Shown here piece after piece: positions 55,876-64,000 of a stretch of 64,000 bases of DNA (position 1 is the stretch's first letter; each line of letters opens with the position of its first letter). The notes beneath the pieces were generated by a model that was not told the origin of the DNA, did no database searches, and was given only the letters and a program-made list of their open reading frames with translations. The DNA is from Halomonas beimenensis (GTDB lineage: Bacteria > Pseudomonadota > Gammaproteobacteria > Pseudomonadales > Halomonadaceae): positions 558,001-622,000 of the forward strand of contig NZ_CP021435.1 of the NCBI RefSeq assembly GCF_002549795.1, written 5' to 3'. The translations under genes and the position numbers were made by a program.

Positions 55876-56234
55876 GATGGTGCACCTCTGTTGGGGGTGG
55901 ACTCGAAGGCCGCTGCCCGCCGGGGGCAACCGCCTGGAGTGTTCGATCTACGAACATCAATTTGTCATGCGAACAATTTAGCGCCACCCGGGAGGCGGGT
56001 CAAAGTCGTCGCTTGGCATCGGTGCTGCGATGCCGGGTCAGCGGAGCGCTAACCCGCCGGCGGAAAAGGGGTTTCGAGATCGTCCCGGCGCCGGCCCATG
56101 CGACCAAGGTCTAAGGCGTCCGGGAGGCTTGACCGGGGAAAGGAGTACGGATGTTCGGCCAGCGAACGGGTGTGGTAGATTGAGGACCAGCTGGCGCCGT
56201 CCCGGCGCCATCATCCGGCAGAGGGGAGGACGGC
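55876..56234. promoter_or_regulatory. Divergent pcaI-iclR control region with two GTTCG-N5-CGAAC palindromes
   Basis: GTTCGATCTACGAAC at 55941-55955 (extended by T and A to a 6-5-6 palindrome) and GTTCGGCCAGCGAAC at 56153-56167. A degenerate half-site, CATGCGAACAA, is at 55967-55977. The sequence GTTCGAT resembles known PcaR/PcaU operator halves. The region holds no gene. Confidence 0.7.
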
Positions 56235-57014
56235 ATGCAGGAAGAGGTGTTGGGCCCGGACGACCGGGACTTCGTCACGGCACTGGCCAGCGGGCTGGAG
56301 GTGATCCTGGCCTTCGACGAGGAGCATCCGCGCATGACCCTCAGCGAGGTGGCGGCCCGCACGGGCATGAATCGGGCCCGCGCCCGGCGCTTTCTCCTGA
56401 CGCTCCATTCCCTGGGCTATGTGCGCAAGACCCAGCGCCACTTCGAGCTGGCGCCCCGGGTGCTGCAGCTGGGGTATGCCTTCCTCTCGGCCAACGGCTA
56501 CCAGAGCGTGATCCAGCAGGTGCTCGAGGACATCACCGCCGAGTGTGGCGAGTCGTCGTCCCTGGGCGTGCTGGACGGCGACGAGGTCACCTACGTGGCT
56601 CGCTCGGCCGCCAAGCACCGGCTGATGGCCATCAGCCTCGCGGTGGGGACTCGCCTGCCGGCCGCCCATACCTCCATGGGCCGGGTGCTGCTGGCCCAGT
56701 TGCCCGACGACGAGCTCGAGGCCTTCCTGGCCCGGGTGACCCTGGAGCGCTACACGGACAAGACCGTCACCGACAAGGCCGTGCTGCGCGAACGCATCCT
56801 CGAGGCGCGTCGGCAGGGCCATGCCGTTGCCGACCAGGAACTGGATTCCGGGCTGCGCTCCCTGGCGGTACCGGCCTTCGATGCCACCGGCCGGCTCATC
56901 GGCGCCATCAACATCAGCACCAACGCCGCGCGCGTGGACTTCGACACCCTGCTCGGCGAGTACCTGCCGCTGCTGCAGGACAAGGCCCGCCAGATCCGCC
57001 AGCAGGTGCGCTGA
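56235..57014 (+). CDS. pcaR: IclR-family regulator, PcaR/PcaU-like
   Basis: A 259-residue regulator with an N-terminal winged helix-turn-helix (MTLSEVAARTGMNRARARRF, residues about 34-55) and an IclR effector domain (80-250) with GTRLPAAHTSMGRVLLA and ISTNAARVDFDTL. Members of this subgroup respond to 3-oxoadipate or protocatechuate and activate pca genes. Divergent from pcaIJFD with two matching palindromes between them. The ATG is preceded by GAGGGGAGG. Confidence 0.87.
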   Translation: MQEEVLGPDDRDFVTALASGLEVILAFDEEHPRMTLSEVAARTGMNRARARRFLLTLHSLGYVRKTQRHFELAPRVLQLGYAFLSANGYQSVIQQVLEDITAECGESSSLGVLDGDEVTYVARSAAKHRLMAISLAVGTRLPAAHTSMGRVLLAQLPDDELEAFLARVTLERYTDKTVTDKAVLRERILEARRQGHAVADQELDSGLRSLAVPAFDATGRLIGAINISTNAARVDFDTLLGEYLPLLQDKARQIRQQVR

Positions 57015-57025
57015 CCGCCGCGACT

Positions 57026-57187
57026 GATTAACCCGGCAAGCGTTTATGCCGGGTTAATCGCGGCACAGGGACGTGCCGCCGCCGGCCGTCAGGTCGGCGC
57101 GAGCCCGCGCCACACCAGCAGATCCACGCATCTGTGCCAGTGTGGCGCGGGCGACAATCAAAGAGATCAGGATGATCTCTTTGATTG
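57026..57187. terminator. Cluster of perfect hairpins between convergent pcaR and the Lrp gene
   Basis: Three perfect stems in 160 bp. 57026-57059 has GATTAACCCGGCA with a 13-bp stem. 57103-57152 has GCCCGCGCCACAC with a 13-bp outer stem and an inner CAGAT/ATCTG. 57155-57187 has CAATCAAAGAGATCA, a 15-bp stem with a 3-base loop, ending 5 bases before the Lrp gene stop. They probably end both convergent messages. The density suggests REP-type DNA as well. Confidence 0.6.
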
Positions 57188-57192
57188 CCAGG

Positions 57193-57666
57193 TTAATAGC
57201 CCGCCTCGACCTTCAGGGGCCCGTTGGTCTTGAGGGTCTCCATCGCCACCTGGGTGGCGATGTCCTGGATGCCTTCCATCGGGCTCACGGCCGCGGCGAG
57301 GAAGCTGGACAGCGCCCCCAGGCTTTCCACCACCACCTTGAGGATGAAGTCGTGGTTGCCGGTCACGGCATGGCACTCGATGACCTCGTCCCGGGCCACC
57401 AGAGCCGCGACGGCCTCGCGGGGGCTGCGCATCCGCCGCTTGTCCACCGACACGAAGATGAAGGCGGTCACCGCCAGTCCCAGCGCCTCCGGGTTCAGCC
57501 GCAGCGAGTAGCCCTCGATCACCCCTTCCTGTTCCAGGCGGGCGATGCGTCGCGAGCACTGGCTGGGCGAGAGGCTCACCGTCTCGGAGAGGAGGCCGAG
57601 GGTGAGGCGCGCATCGCGTTGCAGGGCGTGCAGGATTCTCAGGTCGAAGCGATCGAGTGAAATCAT
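57193..57666 (-). CDS. kynR: Lrp/AsnC-family regulator, KynR-like
   Basis: A 157-residue regulator with an N-terminal helix-turn-helix (RFDLRILHALQRDARLTLGL, SLSPSQCSRRIARLEQEGVI) and a C-terminal RAM ligand domain (AVTAFIFVSVD, HAVTGNHDFILKVVV). Divergent from kynU; in Pseudomonas an Lrp-type KynR activates the kyn genes in response to kynurenine. The start at 57666 gives the standard length; a longer frame to 57735 is not needed. Confidence 0.82.
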   Translation of the reverse strand: MISLDRFDLRILHALQRDARLTLGLLSETVSLSPSQCSRRIARLEQEGVIEGYSLRLNPEALGLAVTAFIFVSVDKRRMRSPREAVAALVARDEVIECHAVTGNHDFILKVVVESLGALSSFLAAAVSPMEGIQDIATQVAMETLKTNGPLKVEAGY

Positions 57667-57805
57667 CCGTCTTTCAATACCGGTTTCGTGCAAATGTTTT
57701 GTGAAAAGAGTGGGTGTGGAGCCGGGAAAACGCAACCTCTCCGCATGCCGGTGCCCCTAGAATGATCTCGGTCACTTCTTCATCGGCATGGCCCGGAGAC
57801 ACCAG
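57667..57805. promoter_or_regulatory. Divergent kynR-kynU control region
   Basis: Contains TTTCGTGCAAATG then TTTTGTGAAAAG (about 57682-57706), two T-rich half-sites that could form an Lrp-type box. TAGAAT at 57758-57763 is a possible kynU -10 hexamer. A matching -35 hexamer is not clear. Confidence 0.4.
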
Positions 57806-59035
57806 ATGAGCGTATCCCTCGATCACGTGCGCGAACTCGACCGCCAGGATCCCCTGGCCGGCTTCAAGCAACGCTTCGCCCTGCCCGAGGGCGTGCTGTA
57901 CCTCGACGGCAATTCCCTCGGCGCCCAGCCCAAGCGCGCCCGCGAGGCCGTGTCGGCGACCATGGATCAGTGGCGCGACGAGCTGATCAAGGGCTGGAAC
58001 CAGGGCTGGTTCGATGCTCCGGAGCGGCTCGGCAACAAGCTGGCGCCGCTGCTGGGCGCCCGCGAGGGCGAGGTGATCGTCACCGACAACATCACCCTGA
58101 ACATCTTCAAGCTGCTCGGCTACATCACCGGGCAGCGCCGGGATGGCCGTCGGGTGGTGCTCAGCGAGGGCGGCAACTTCCCCACCGACGGCTACATCGC
58201 CCAGGGCTACTGCCGCTTCGGCGACTACGAGCATCGCTTCCTGCCCGAGGGCGCCGACCTGGCCGAGCACCTGGACGGCGTGGCCGTGGTCGTGCTCAGC
58301 GAGGTGAACTACCGCACCGGGCGCCGTCGGGACATGGCCGCCATCACGCGGCTGGTGCACGCGCATGGCGCCGAGGTCATCTGGGACCTGGCCCACTCGG
58401 CGGGCGCCCTGCCGGTGGATCTCAATGGCTGCGACGCCCGCTATGCGGTGGGCTGCACCTACAAGTACCTCAATGGCGGTCCCGGCGCGCCGGCCTTCCT
58501 GTACGTCCACCGCGACCACCAGGACGGCGGCTGGCAGCCCCTGTCCGGCTGGCACGGTCATGCCGCGCCCTTCGCCTTCGACGCCGACTACGCCCCGGCG
58601 GGCGACATCACGCGCTTCCGCACCGGCACCCACTCGGCGTTGATCTACAGCGCCCTGGAGGCCTCCCTGGACGAATGGGCCGACGTCGACATGGCGGCCC
58701 TCCGCGAGAAGAGCCTGGCGATGACCGAGCTGTTCCGCGACTGCCTGGCCGATGTCCTGGAGCGCTTCGGCATCGAGGACATCACCCCGCCGGCGCACGA
58801 GCGGGGCAGCCAGGTCGCGCTGATCGACGAGGCTCACGGCTTCGCCATCGTCCAGGCGCTGATCGCCCGGGGGGTGATCGGCGACTACCGCGAGCCGGGC
58901 CTGCTGCGCTTCGGCTTCACGCCGCTCTACCTGAGCTTCGAGGACGTCTGGCAGGCGGCCCGCCACTTCCGCGAGGTGCTGGAGAGCGGCGAATACCGCG
59001 AGCCGCGCTTCAACGTTCGCTCCGCCGTGACCTGA
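57806..59035 (+). CDS. kynU: Kynureninase
   Basis: PLP enzyme of 409 residues that cleaves kynurenine to anthranilate and alanine. The PLP lysine is K220 in TYKYLNGGPG. YLDGNSLGAQPK near the N-terminus, IWDLAHSAGALPVDL (PLP-contacting Asp) and the C-terminal LRFGFTPLYLSFEDV are typical. ATG 57806 has GGAG upstream; ATG 57788 is in frame but lacks a site. Product enters the antABC route encoded 25 kb away. Confidence 0.95.
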   Translation: MSVSLDHVRELDRQDPLAGFKQRFALPEGVLYLDGNSLGAQPKRAREAVSATMDQWRDELIKGWNQGWFDAPERLGNKLAPLLGAREGEVIVTDNITLNIFKLLGYITGQRRDGRRVVLSEGGNFPTDGYIAQGYCRFGDYEHRFLPEGADLAEHLDGVAVVVLSEVNYRTGRRRDMAAITRLVHAHGAEVIWDLAHSAGALPVDLNGCDARYAVGCTYKYLNGGPGAPAFLYVHRDHQDGGWQPLSGWHGHAAPFAFDADYAPAGDITRFRTGTHSALIYSALEASLDEWADVDMAALREKSLAMTELFRDCLADVLERFGIEDITPPAHERGSQVALIDEAHGFAIVQALIARGVIGDYREPGLLRFGFTPLYLSFEDVWQAARHFREVLESGEYREPRFNVRSAVT

Positions 59036-59048
59036 GCCGGAGGCCGCC

Positions 59049-59819
59049 ATGACCCGCGAGGCGCTGGATCGCGACTACTCCCCGAGCCGCTACGCCCGGG
59101 ACTTCCAGGCCACCCTGGCGCGCCAGGCCGAGGAGGGGGCGGCGCTGGTCGCTCGGCATCCTCCGCAGCGGCTCACTTGCGGCGACGACCCCGAGGCTTG
59201 CCTGGACCTGTTCCTGCCCGACGCGAGCGGGCCCTGGCCGCTGAGGGTGTTCATCCATGGCGGCTACTGGCAGGAACTGGATCATACCGCCACCAACTTC
59301 CTGGCCGAGCGCTACCTGGCCCGAGGGATGGCCTTCGCCTCCCTGGGCTATGGCCTGGCCCCCCGGGTGTCCATCGAGACCATGATCGCCCAGTGTCGCG
59401 ATGGCCTCGAGGCGGTGACCCGCTGGCTGGAGGAGCTGGGCGGCATCGGCCACCTGGTGCTGGGCGGTCACAGCGCCGGGGCCCAGTTGGCCTGCTCGGT
59501 GGCGGCCGACGCGGCACCGGTGGCGGGCCGGATCGACGAGCTGCTGCTGGTCAGCGGCGTCTATGACCTGACCCCGCTGGTCGACACCTACGTGAACGAG
59601 CCGCTGGGCCTCGACGTGGCCAGGGCCCGCGCGCTGAGCCCGATGCATGACGACCCGTCGGGGTTGCCCCCGCTGCGCCTGCTGGTCGCCGAGCGCGATC
59701 CCCCGGCCTTCCGGCGCCAGGCCCGCGACTTCCGGGACGCGGTGACGGCCGCCGGCGGCCGGGCGGTCCTCGAGGACCTGGCGGACTGCGATCACTTCGA
59801 CATTCTCGACCATCTCTAG
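59049..59819 (+). CDS. Kynurenine-formamidase-type alpha/beta hydrolase
   Basis: A 256-residue alpha/beta hydrolase with the HGGYW oxyanion motif from H70, nucleophile S142 in GGHSAGAQ and a C-terminal His in DCDHFDIL. This is the fold of eukaryote-type arylformamidases, which hydrolyse N-formylkynurenine; typical bacterial KynB is an unrelated metal enzyme. Position 13 bases after kynU supports formamidase function. It is a paralogue of the hydrolase domain at 41541-42710. Its stop codon overlaps the start of a MITE-like element. Confidence 0.78.
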   Translation: MTREALDRDYSPSRYARDFQATLARQAEEGAALVARHPPQRLTCGDDPEACLDLFLPDASGPWPLRVFIHGGYWQELDHTATNFLAERYLARGMAFASLGYGLAPRVSIETMIAQCRDGLEAVTRWLEELGGIGHLVLGGHSAGAQLACSVAADAAPVAGRIDELLLVSGVYDLTPLVDTYVNEPLGLDVARARALSPMHDDPSGLPPLRLLVAERDPPAFRRQARDFRDAVTAAGGRAVLEDLADCDHFDILDHL

Positions 59820-59961
59820 GGAAACACTGATTTATTGCTGCGCTCGATATCCTGGCCGCCGGCGGTACTCAACATCCTCATTTACTGCCTTGTAAACTCC
59901 GGTGTTTCCGTTCCGGCGGCGACCAGCCTCTCATCGCTCGCGACATAAATCAGCGCTTCCC
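59819..59961. mobile_element. 143-bp MITE-like element
   Basis: The left end GGGAAACACTGATTTATT and the right end (GGGAAGCGCTGATTTATG on the other strand) are terminal inverted repeats with few mismatches. The interior has TTTACTGCCTTGTAAACTCC. The end type and length match 26459-26603, and the interior matches 17736-17860 in recC. It begins at the last base of the preceding stop codon. Confidence 0.75.
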
Positions 59962-60020
59962 TAACGACGTATGTCACAACAACCAAGGGGTCCGAGAGGC
60001 TCCCTAGGGATCCTATTGCC

Positions 60021-61364
60021 ATGAAAACGCCAAGAGCCCAATTCTCCTCCCGTTTCGGTTTCCTGATGGCGGCGGCCGGTGCCGCCGTCGGCCTGGGCAA
60101 CGTCTGGAGCTTTCCCTCCATGGCCGCCAACAACGGCGGCGGGGCCTTCCTGCTGCTGTACCTCCTGATGGCCTTCGTGCTGGCCTATCCGGCGCTGATG
60201 GCCGAGCTGACCCTGGGCCGCTATGCCCAGAGCGGGGTCATCCAGGCGATGTCCCGGGTCGGCGGAGAGGGCACCGCGGGTCGCCTGGGCGCCGGCATCG
60301 GCGGCCTGGCCATCCTCACCGCCTGCCTGGGACAGGCGTTCTATGCCATCGTCACCGGCTGGCTGATCGGCTTCACGATCACGCCGCTGCTCGAGGTGCT
60401 GGGGCTCGGCGACTGGGCCACGGCGCTCAACGGCGCCGGCTTCTGGAAGGACTGGGGACTGGCCAGTGCGGCCATGCTGGTGACCGTCGCGGTGGTGCTG
60501 GCCGGGGTCAACAAGGGCATCGAGCGCTGGTCCAAGCGCCTGATGCCGCTGCTGATCGTGCTGATGCTGGCGCTGATCGTGGCGGTCATGACCCTGCCCG
60601 GCGCCACCCAGGGGCTCGGCGCCTACCTGGTGCCGGACGTGTCCCGCCTGTCCGGCCAGCTGGTGCTGGACGCCATGGGCCAGGCCTTCTTCTCGCTGTC
60701 CATCGGCGTGGGCGCCATGGTGATCTACGGCTCCTACCTGAGCCGCGAGGCCAGCCTGCCGAAAACCGGCGCCCAGGTGATGTTCATCGACATGGGCGTG
60801 GCCTTCATCGCCGGCCTGCTGATCGTGCCCTCGATGTTCGTGGCCGACGAGCTGGGCGTGGACATCTTCAATGCCGCGGGCGAGCTGCAGAGCTCCTCCA
60901 CCCTGCTGTTCGACGTCATGCCGGCGATGTTCGCCCAGCTCGGTGGCATGGGCTCCGGCCTGGAGATCCTGTTCTTCGCGCTGCTGGCCATCGCCGCCCT
61001 GACCTCCATGTTCCCGGTGCTCGAGGTGCCCGTCGCCACCCTGGCGGAGACCGGCCGGGTCTCGCGCGGCTGGGCGACCCTGCTGATGGGCGGGGGGATC
61101 TTCGCCATCTCCACGCTGATCCTGATGCACTTCGAGGTGCTCTTCGGCCTGGCCATCGAGGTCACCATCACCTACAACATGCCGCTGATCGGCGCCCTGG
61201 TCTGCCTCTACGTGGGCTGGCTGCTGTCGCGCAACGCCAAGCTCCAGGAACTGCGCCAGGGCGCGCCGGAGATCGAGAACACCCTGTTCTGGAAGCTGTG
61301 GCCCTGGTACATCCGTTTCGTCTGCCCGCTGTTGCCGCTGGTGGTGCTGGCCAACAGCCTCTGA
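60021..61364 (+). CDS. Sodium-dependent transporter, NSS/SNF family
   Basis: A 447-residue membrane protein of the neurotransmitter:sodium symporter family, about 11 helices. TM1 has the sodium-site sequence GAAVGLGNVWSFP and TM6 has FFSLSIGVGAMVIYGSYL. Bacterial members import amino acids such as tryptophan, leucine or tyrosine. Located after kynU and its formamidase, it is a fair candidate for tryptophan or kynurenine uptake, which is inference. The hairpin at 61403-61422 may end its message. Confidence 0.87.
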   Translation: MKTPRAQFSSRFGFLMAAAGAAVGLGNVWSFPSMAANNGGGAFLLLYLLMAFVLAYPALMAELTLGRYAQSGVIQAMSRVGGEGTAGRLGAGIGGLAILTACLGQAFYAIVTGWLIGFTITPLLEVLGLGDWATALNGAGFWKDWGLASAAMLVTVAVVLAGVNKGIERWSKRLMPLLIVLMLALIVAVMTLPGATQGLGAYLVPDVSRLSGQLVLDAMGQAFFSLSIGVGAMVIYGSYLSREASLPKTGAQVMFIDMGVAFIAGLLIVPSMFVADELGVDIFNAAGELQSSSTLLFDVMPAMFAQLGGMGSGLEILFFALLAIAALTSMFPVLEVPVATLAETGRVSRGWATLLMGGGIFAISTLILMHFEVLFGLAIEVTITYNMPLIGALVCLYVGWLLSRNAKLQELRQGAPEIENTLFWKLWPWYIRFVCPLLPLVVLANSL

Positions 61365-61402
61365 GCCCTTGTCCGGGGACTCACCGCCTGCTTGACTGAC
61401 GG

Positions 61403-61422
61403 GGGCCGCGCTGTTGCGGCCC
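61403..61422 (+). terminator. Hairpin after the NSS transporter
   Basis: GGGCCGC and GCGGCCC form a 7-bp stem with a 6-base loop, followed by CTCGTCGTT. A weak terminator candidate 38 bases after the stop. Confidence 0.45.
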
Positions 61423-61446
61423 TCGTCGTTCATCTGGAGTTCCTGC

Positions 61447-62751
61447 ATGTCGCCACCCCTGACCCTGCACAACCGTCCCCGCCAGGTGATGGACGCCATC
61501 ACCGCCGCCAATGCCGACCTCGCCGAGGCCGACCGCGCCGCCAAGTACGCCAAGCTGGCCGAGTCGCCGTACCGCTTCTTCCGCGGCACCAACCACCTGT
61601 ACTGGGACGATGTGTGGCACGACTGGCGGGTCGCCCTCTACGGCGGGGTGCCGGAGACCCAGACCTGGCTGCAGGGCGATGCCCATGCCTACAACTTTGG
61701 TGCCTACGGCCATCACGACGATGCGGTGCGCTACGGCATGGACGACTTCGACGATGCCCTGGTCGGCGACTACCAGTACGACCTCTGGCGGCTGGCCATC
61801 AGCCTGGTGCTGGACGCCCGGGAGAACGCCGGGCTGTCCCGCAAGGGCATCCGCAAGGCGCTGGCTGCCCTGATCGAGGCCTACGCGGACGAGCTGGCCG
61901 CTCACGACCAGGGGCAGACACCCGAGGCCGTGACGCTGGAGACCGCCAAGGGGCCGCTGGCGCCCTTCCTCGAGAAGGTGGCCGCCAAGCGCAGCCGGGC
62001 GAAGATGCTCGACAAGTGGACCACCCTCGGCGAGGAGGGCCGGGCCTTCGCCGAGCGGCCCGACAGGTTGGCGCGGCTGCCGGCCCACCTGGCCAGCCAG
62101 CTGCGCAAGGCCATCGAGGGCGAGTATCGCCGGACGCTGCGTGGAGCTCGGGCGGAGGCCGAGGCGGATCACTTCCGGGTCAAGGACATGGCGCGCCGCC
62201 TGGATGCCGGCACGGGCTCGCTGGGCCTCGAGCGCTACTACGTGCTGATCGAGGGCGGGCGTGACCACGAGCACGACGACGTCATCCTCGATATCAAGCA
62301 GCAGACCCCGCCGGAGGCCTGGCGACTCATGAACGCCGCCGAGAAGCGCGCCTGGCGCCGCGTCTTCCCCCACGAGGGGGCCCGGCACGCCGCCGCCTTC
62401 GGCGCCATCGCCGAGCATCCCGACGTCTACCTGGGCTGGCTGCACCTGGGCGAGACGGTGTTCTCGGTGCGCGAGCGGTCGCCCTTCAAGGAGGACTTCC
62501 CCACCCACAAGCTCGACGGCGCCAAGCCCTATCGCAAGCTGGCCAGGCAGTGGGGGCGCATCCTGGCCCGGGAACACCTGCGCGGCGCCCGGGCGATGCA
62601 CCCCGACGATCCGGGCCGCTTCGCCCGCGCCGTCGCCGACCGCATCGAGGGACGCCGGGAGCCCTTCGTGGCCATGGTCTCGACCCTGGCGCTGAGCTAC
62701 GCCGATTGCGTGCGCCAGGACTATCACACCTTCCTCGAGTCGATGTCGTAG
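61447..62751 (+). CDS. DUF2252 protein
   Basis: A 434-residue DUF2252 family protein with a predicted protein-kinase-like fold. The diagnostic blocks are FRGTNHLYW, WLQGDAHAYNFGAYG and YGMDDFDDALVGDYQYDLWR, which resemble the HxDxxxxN catalytic loop and DFD metal site of aminoglycoside-kinase-like enzymes. Substrate and role are unknown. GGAG precedes the ATG. It seems unrelated to the catabolic genes. Confidence 0.85.
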   Translation: MSPPLTLHNRPRQVMDAITAANADLAEADRAAKYAKLAESPYRFFRGTNHLYWDDVWHDWRVALYGGVPETQTWLQGDAHAYNFGAYGHHDDAVRYGMDDFDDALVGDYQYDLWRLAISLVLDARENAGLSRKGIRKALAALIEAYADELAAHDQGQTPEAVTLETAKGPLAPFLEKVAAKRSRAKMLDKWTTLGEEGRAFAERPDRLARLPAHLASQLRKAIEGEYRRTLRGARAEAEADHFRVKDMARRLDAGTGSLGLERYYVLIEGGRDHEHDDVILDIKQQTPPEAWRLMNAAEKRAWRRVFPHEGARHAAAFGAIAEHPDVYLGWLHLGETVFSVRERSPFKEDFPTHKLDGAKPYRKLARQWGRILAREHLRGARAMHPDDPGRFARAVADRIEGRREPFVAMVSTLALSYADCVRQDYHTFLESMS

Positions 62752-62810
62752 CGGTGTTCGTTCATCTCCTAGACTGACAGCAGGACGGCCGCTCCGGGGA
62801 GTGGACGGAG

Positions 62811-64000
62811 ATGGGTGCGATCATCGACCGCGACGCCTTCACGGCGTCGGACTACCAGCGCTTCGGCAAGCGCCTTCGGGACAGTCTCGACCTGCTCGCC
62901 GAGCTGCTCCGCCAGCCGGGGTTCGGCACCGGGATGCCCAGCATCGGTGCCGAGCTGGAGGCCTACCTCATCGACGACCGGGACCGGGTCGCTCCCCTCA
63001 ACCAGGCCCTGGTCGACACCCTCCAGGATCCCCAGCTGCAGCTGGAGCTCAACCGGTTCAACATCGAATACAACCTGGCGCCGCTCCCGCTCTCGGGCAT
63101 GCCGCTGCATGCCCTGGAGCGCCAGCTGTGCCAGGCCCTGGGCCGCCTCGAGGAGGCCGCGGCCGCTCACCGGGCGCACGTGGTGCCGATCGGCATCCTG
63201 CCCACCCTGCGGCGCGCCGATCTGGGCGAGCATGCGATGAGCGACCTGCCCCGCTATCGCGCCCTGGAGCGCGCCCTCAAACGGATGCGCGGCGAGGATT
63301 TCAGCGTCGAGATCCATGGCGAGGACAGCGTCCGGGTCTCCAGCGCCCATGTGGTGCTGGAGGGCGCCAACACCTCCTTCCAGCTTCACCTGCGCGTCCC
63401 GCCCGATCGCTACGCCGATACCTTCAACACCGTCCAGCTGGTCACGCCCCTGGTGCTGGCGTTGTCCGCCAACTCGCCCGTCTTCCTGCAGCGGCTGCTG
63501 TGGGACGAGACCCGCATCGCCCTGTTCAAGCAGGCGGTCGACTGCCGGATGCGCGGCGCCGACCGCTGGCGGCAGCCGTCACGGGTGACCTTCGGCCAGG
63601 GCTGGGTGCGCCAGGGCGCCTGGGAGCTGTTCGCCGAGGCGGTGGCGCTCTACCCGCCGATCCTGCCCCTGATGGCCGATGCCTGGCCGGAGGACGCGCC
63701 GTCCGGCACCACGGCGCCGGGACTGGCGGAGCTGCGCCTGCACATGGGCACCGTCTGGCCCTGGAACCGGGCGGTCTACGATCCGGCCGACGGCGGCCAC
63801 CTGCGGGTGGAGATGCGTGCCCTGCCGTCCGGGCCGACCGCCGTGGACATGGTGGCCAACGCCGCCCTGCTGCTGGGACTGGTGGCCGCCCTGCGCGACG
63901 ACGTCGCGTCCTGGCTGAGCGCCATGCCGTTCCGCTATGCCGAGTACAACTTCTATCGCGCCGCCCAGTCGGGACTGGACGCCCGGCTGATGTGGCCGCA
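62811..64000 (+). CDS. Glutamate-cysteine-ligase-like (GCS2-type) protein, 3' truncated
   Basis: An open frame of at least 396 codons running off the window end. Near the N-terminus IGAELEAYLID is the nucleotide/metal-binding motif of the GCS2/YbdK carboxylate-amine ligases. LQLELNRFNIEYNLAPLPL and SVRVSSAHVVLEGANTSFQL follow. It may form a gamma-glutamyl amide bond, but many members have unknown substrates. GGACGGAG lies directly upstream of the ATG. The C-terminus is not in the window. Confidence 0.78.
   Translation, partial: MGAIIDRDAFTASDYQRFGKRLRDSLDLLAELLRQPGFGTGMPSIGAELEAYLIDDRDRVAPLNQALVDTLQDPQLQLELNRFNIEYNLAPLPLSGMPLHALERQLCQALGRLEEAAAAHRAHVVPIGILPTLRRADLGEHAMSDLPRYRALERALKRMRGEDFSVEIHGEDSVRVSSAHVVLEGANTSFQLHLRVPPDRYADTFNTVQLVTPLVLALSANSPVFLQRLLWDETRIALFKQAVDCRMRGADRWRQPSRVTFGQGWVRQGAWELFAEAVALYPPILPLMADAWPEDAPSGTTAPGLAELRLHMGTVWPWNRAVYDPADGGHLRVEMRALPSGPTAVDMVANAALLLGLVAALRDDVASWLSAMPFRYAEYNFYRAAQSGLDARLMWP

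Noticed and set aside
57103..57152. tRNA-like cloverleaf in the hairpin cluster
   Set aside because: No T-loop GTTCGA-type sequence, no CCA end and no anticodon arm; it is a nested hairpin.

Overview
The window is high-GC DNA, densely coding on both strands. Overall gene content suggests a gammaproteobacterium of the Halomonas type: RecBCD rather than AddAB, a SphA-like outer-membrane protein, DUF1992, IclR-controlled pca genes, and many REP-like palindromes. The genus is an inference from content, not proven. No rRNA, tRNA or CRISPR array was seen.

Layout. 1-2.4 kb: the end of an azoreductase, a voltage-sensor-like membrane protein, a short tandem REP repeat and an MTA/SAH-nucleosidase-like gene. 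2.8-10.4 kb: a complete type I restriction-modification operon (hsdM-rhuM-hsdS-hsdR) of visibly lower GC, probably acquired, ending exactly against the stop codon of recD. 10.4-20.4 kb: recC-recB-recD on the minus strand, all three longer than their E. coli counterparts and each carrying REP- or MITE-like palindromic DNA translated in frame. 20.5-23.4 kb: a small phosphodiesterase, an IS1111-type IS110 element with a long non-coding right end that may encode its guide RNA, palindromic elements and a small secreted Cys-rich protein. 23.4-25.3 kb: alkylation repair (AdaA-AlkA fusion plus ogt).

25.4-59.8 kb is largely an anthranilate-centred catabolic region. An indole-type cluster (iifABCD-like: DLH/SnoaL protein, SDR, StyA-like monooxygenase, flavin reductase) would convert indole to anthranilate. 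antABC, with a divergent AraC-type antR, converts anthranilate to catechol. catBCA open and isomerise the ring. pcaIJF and pcaD, with a divergent IclR regulator, finish the beta-ketoadipate pathway to succinyl-CoA and acetyl-CoA. kynU plus a kynurenine-formamidase-like hydrolase, with a divergent Lrp-type regulator, feed the same anthranilate pool from tryptophan. A TRAP transporter, a RidA/formamidase-like fusion, a beta-keto-acid cleavage enzyme and an NSS transporter sit among these genes. Several 5' leaders carry ACAACAAC-type tracts beside the Shine-Dalgarno, which suggests shared post-transcriptional control. A GTTCG-N5-CGAAC palindrome is shared by the pca and ant promoters.

44.3-51 kb holds a separate, tightly overlapped operon: AMP-forming acyl-CoA synthetase, fused E1, E2, a stand-alone acyl carrier protein and dihydrolipoyl dehydrogenase. 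The ACP inside a 2-oxoacid dehydrogenase operon is the least explained gene set here. The window ends with a DUF2252 protein and a truncated glutamate-cysteine-ligase-like gene.
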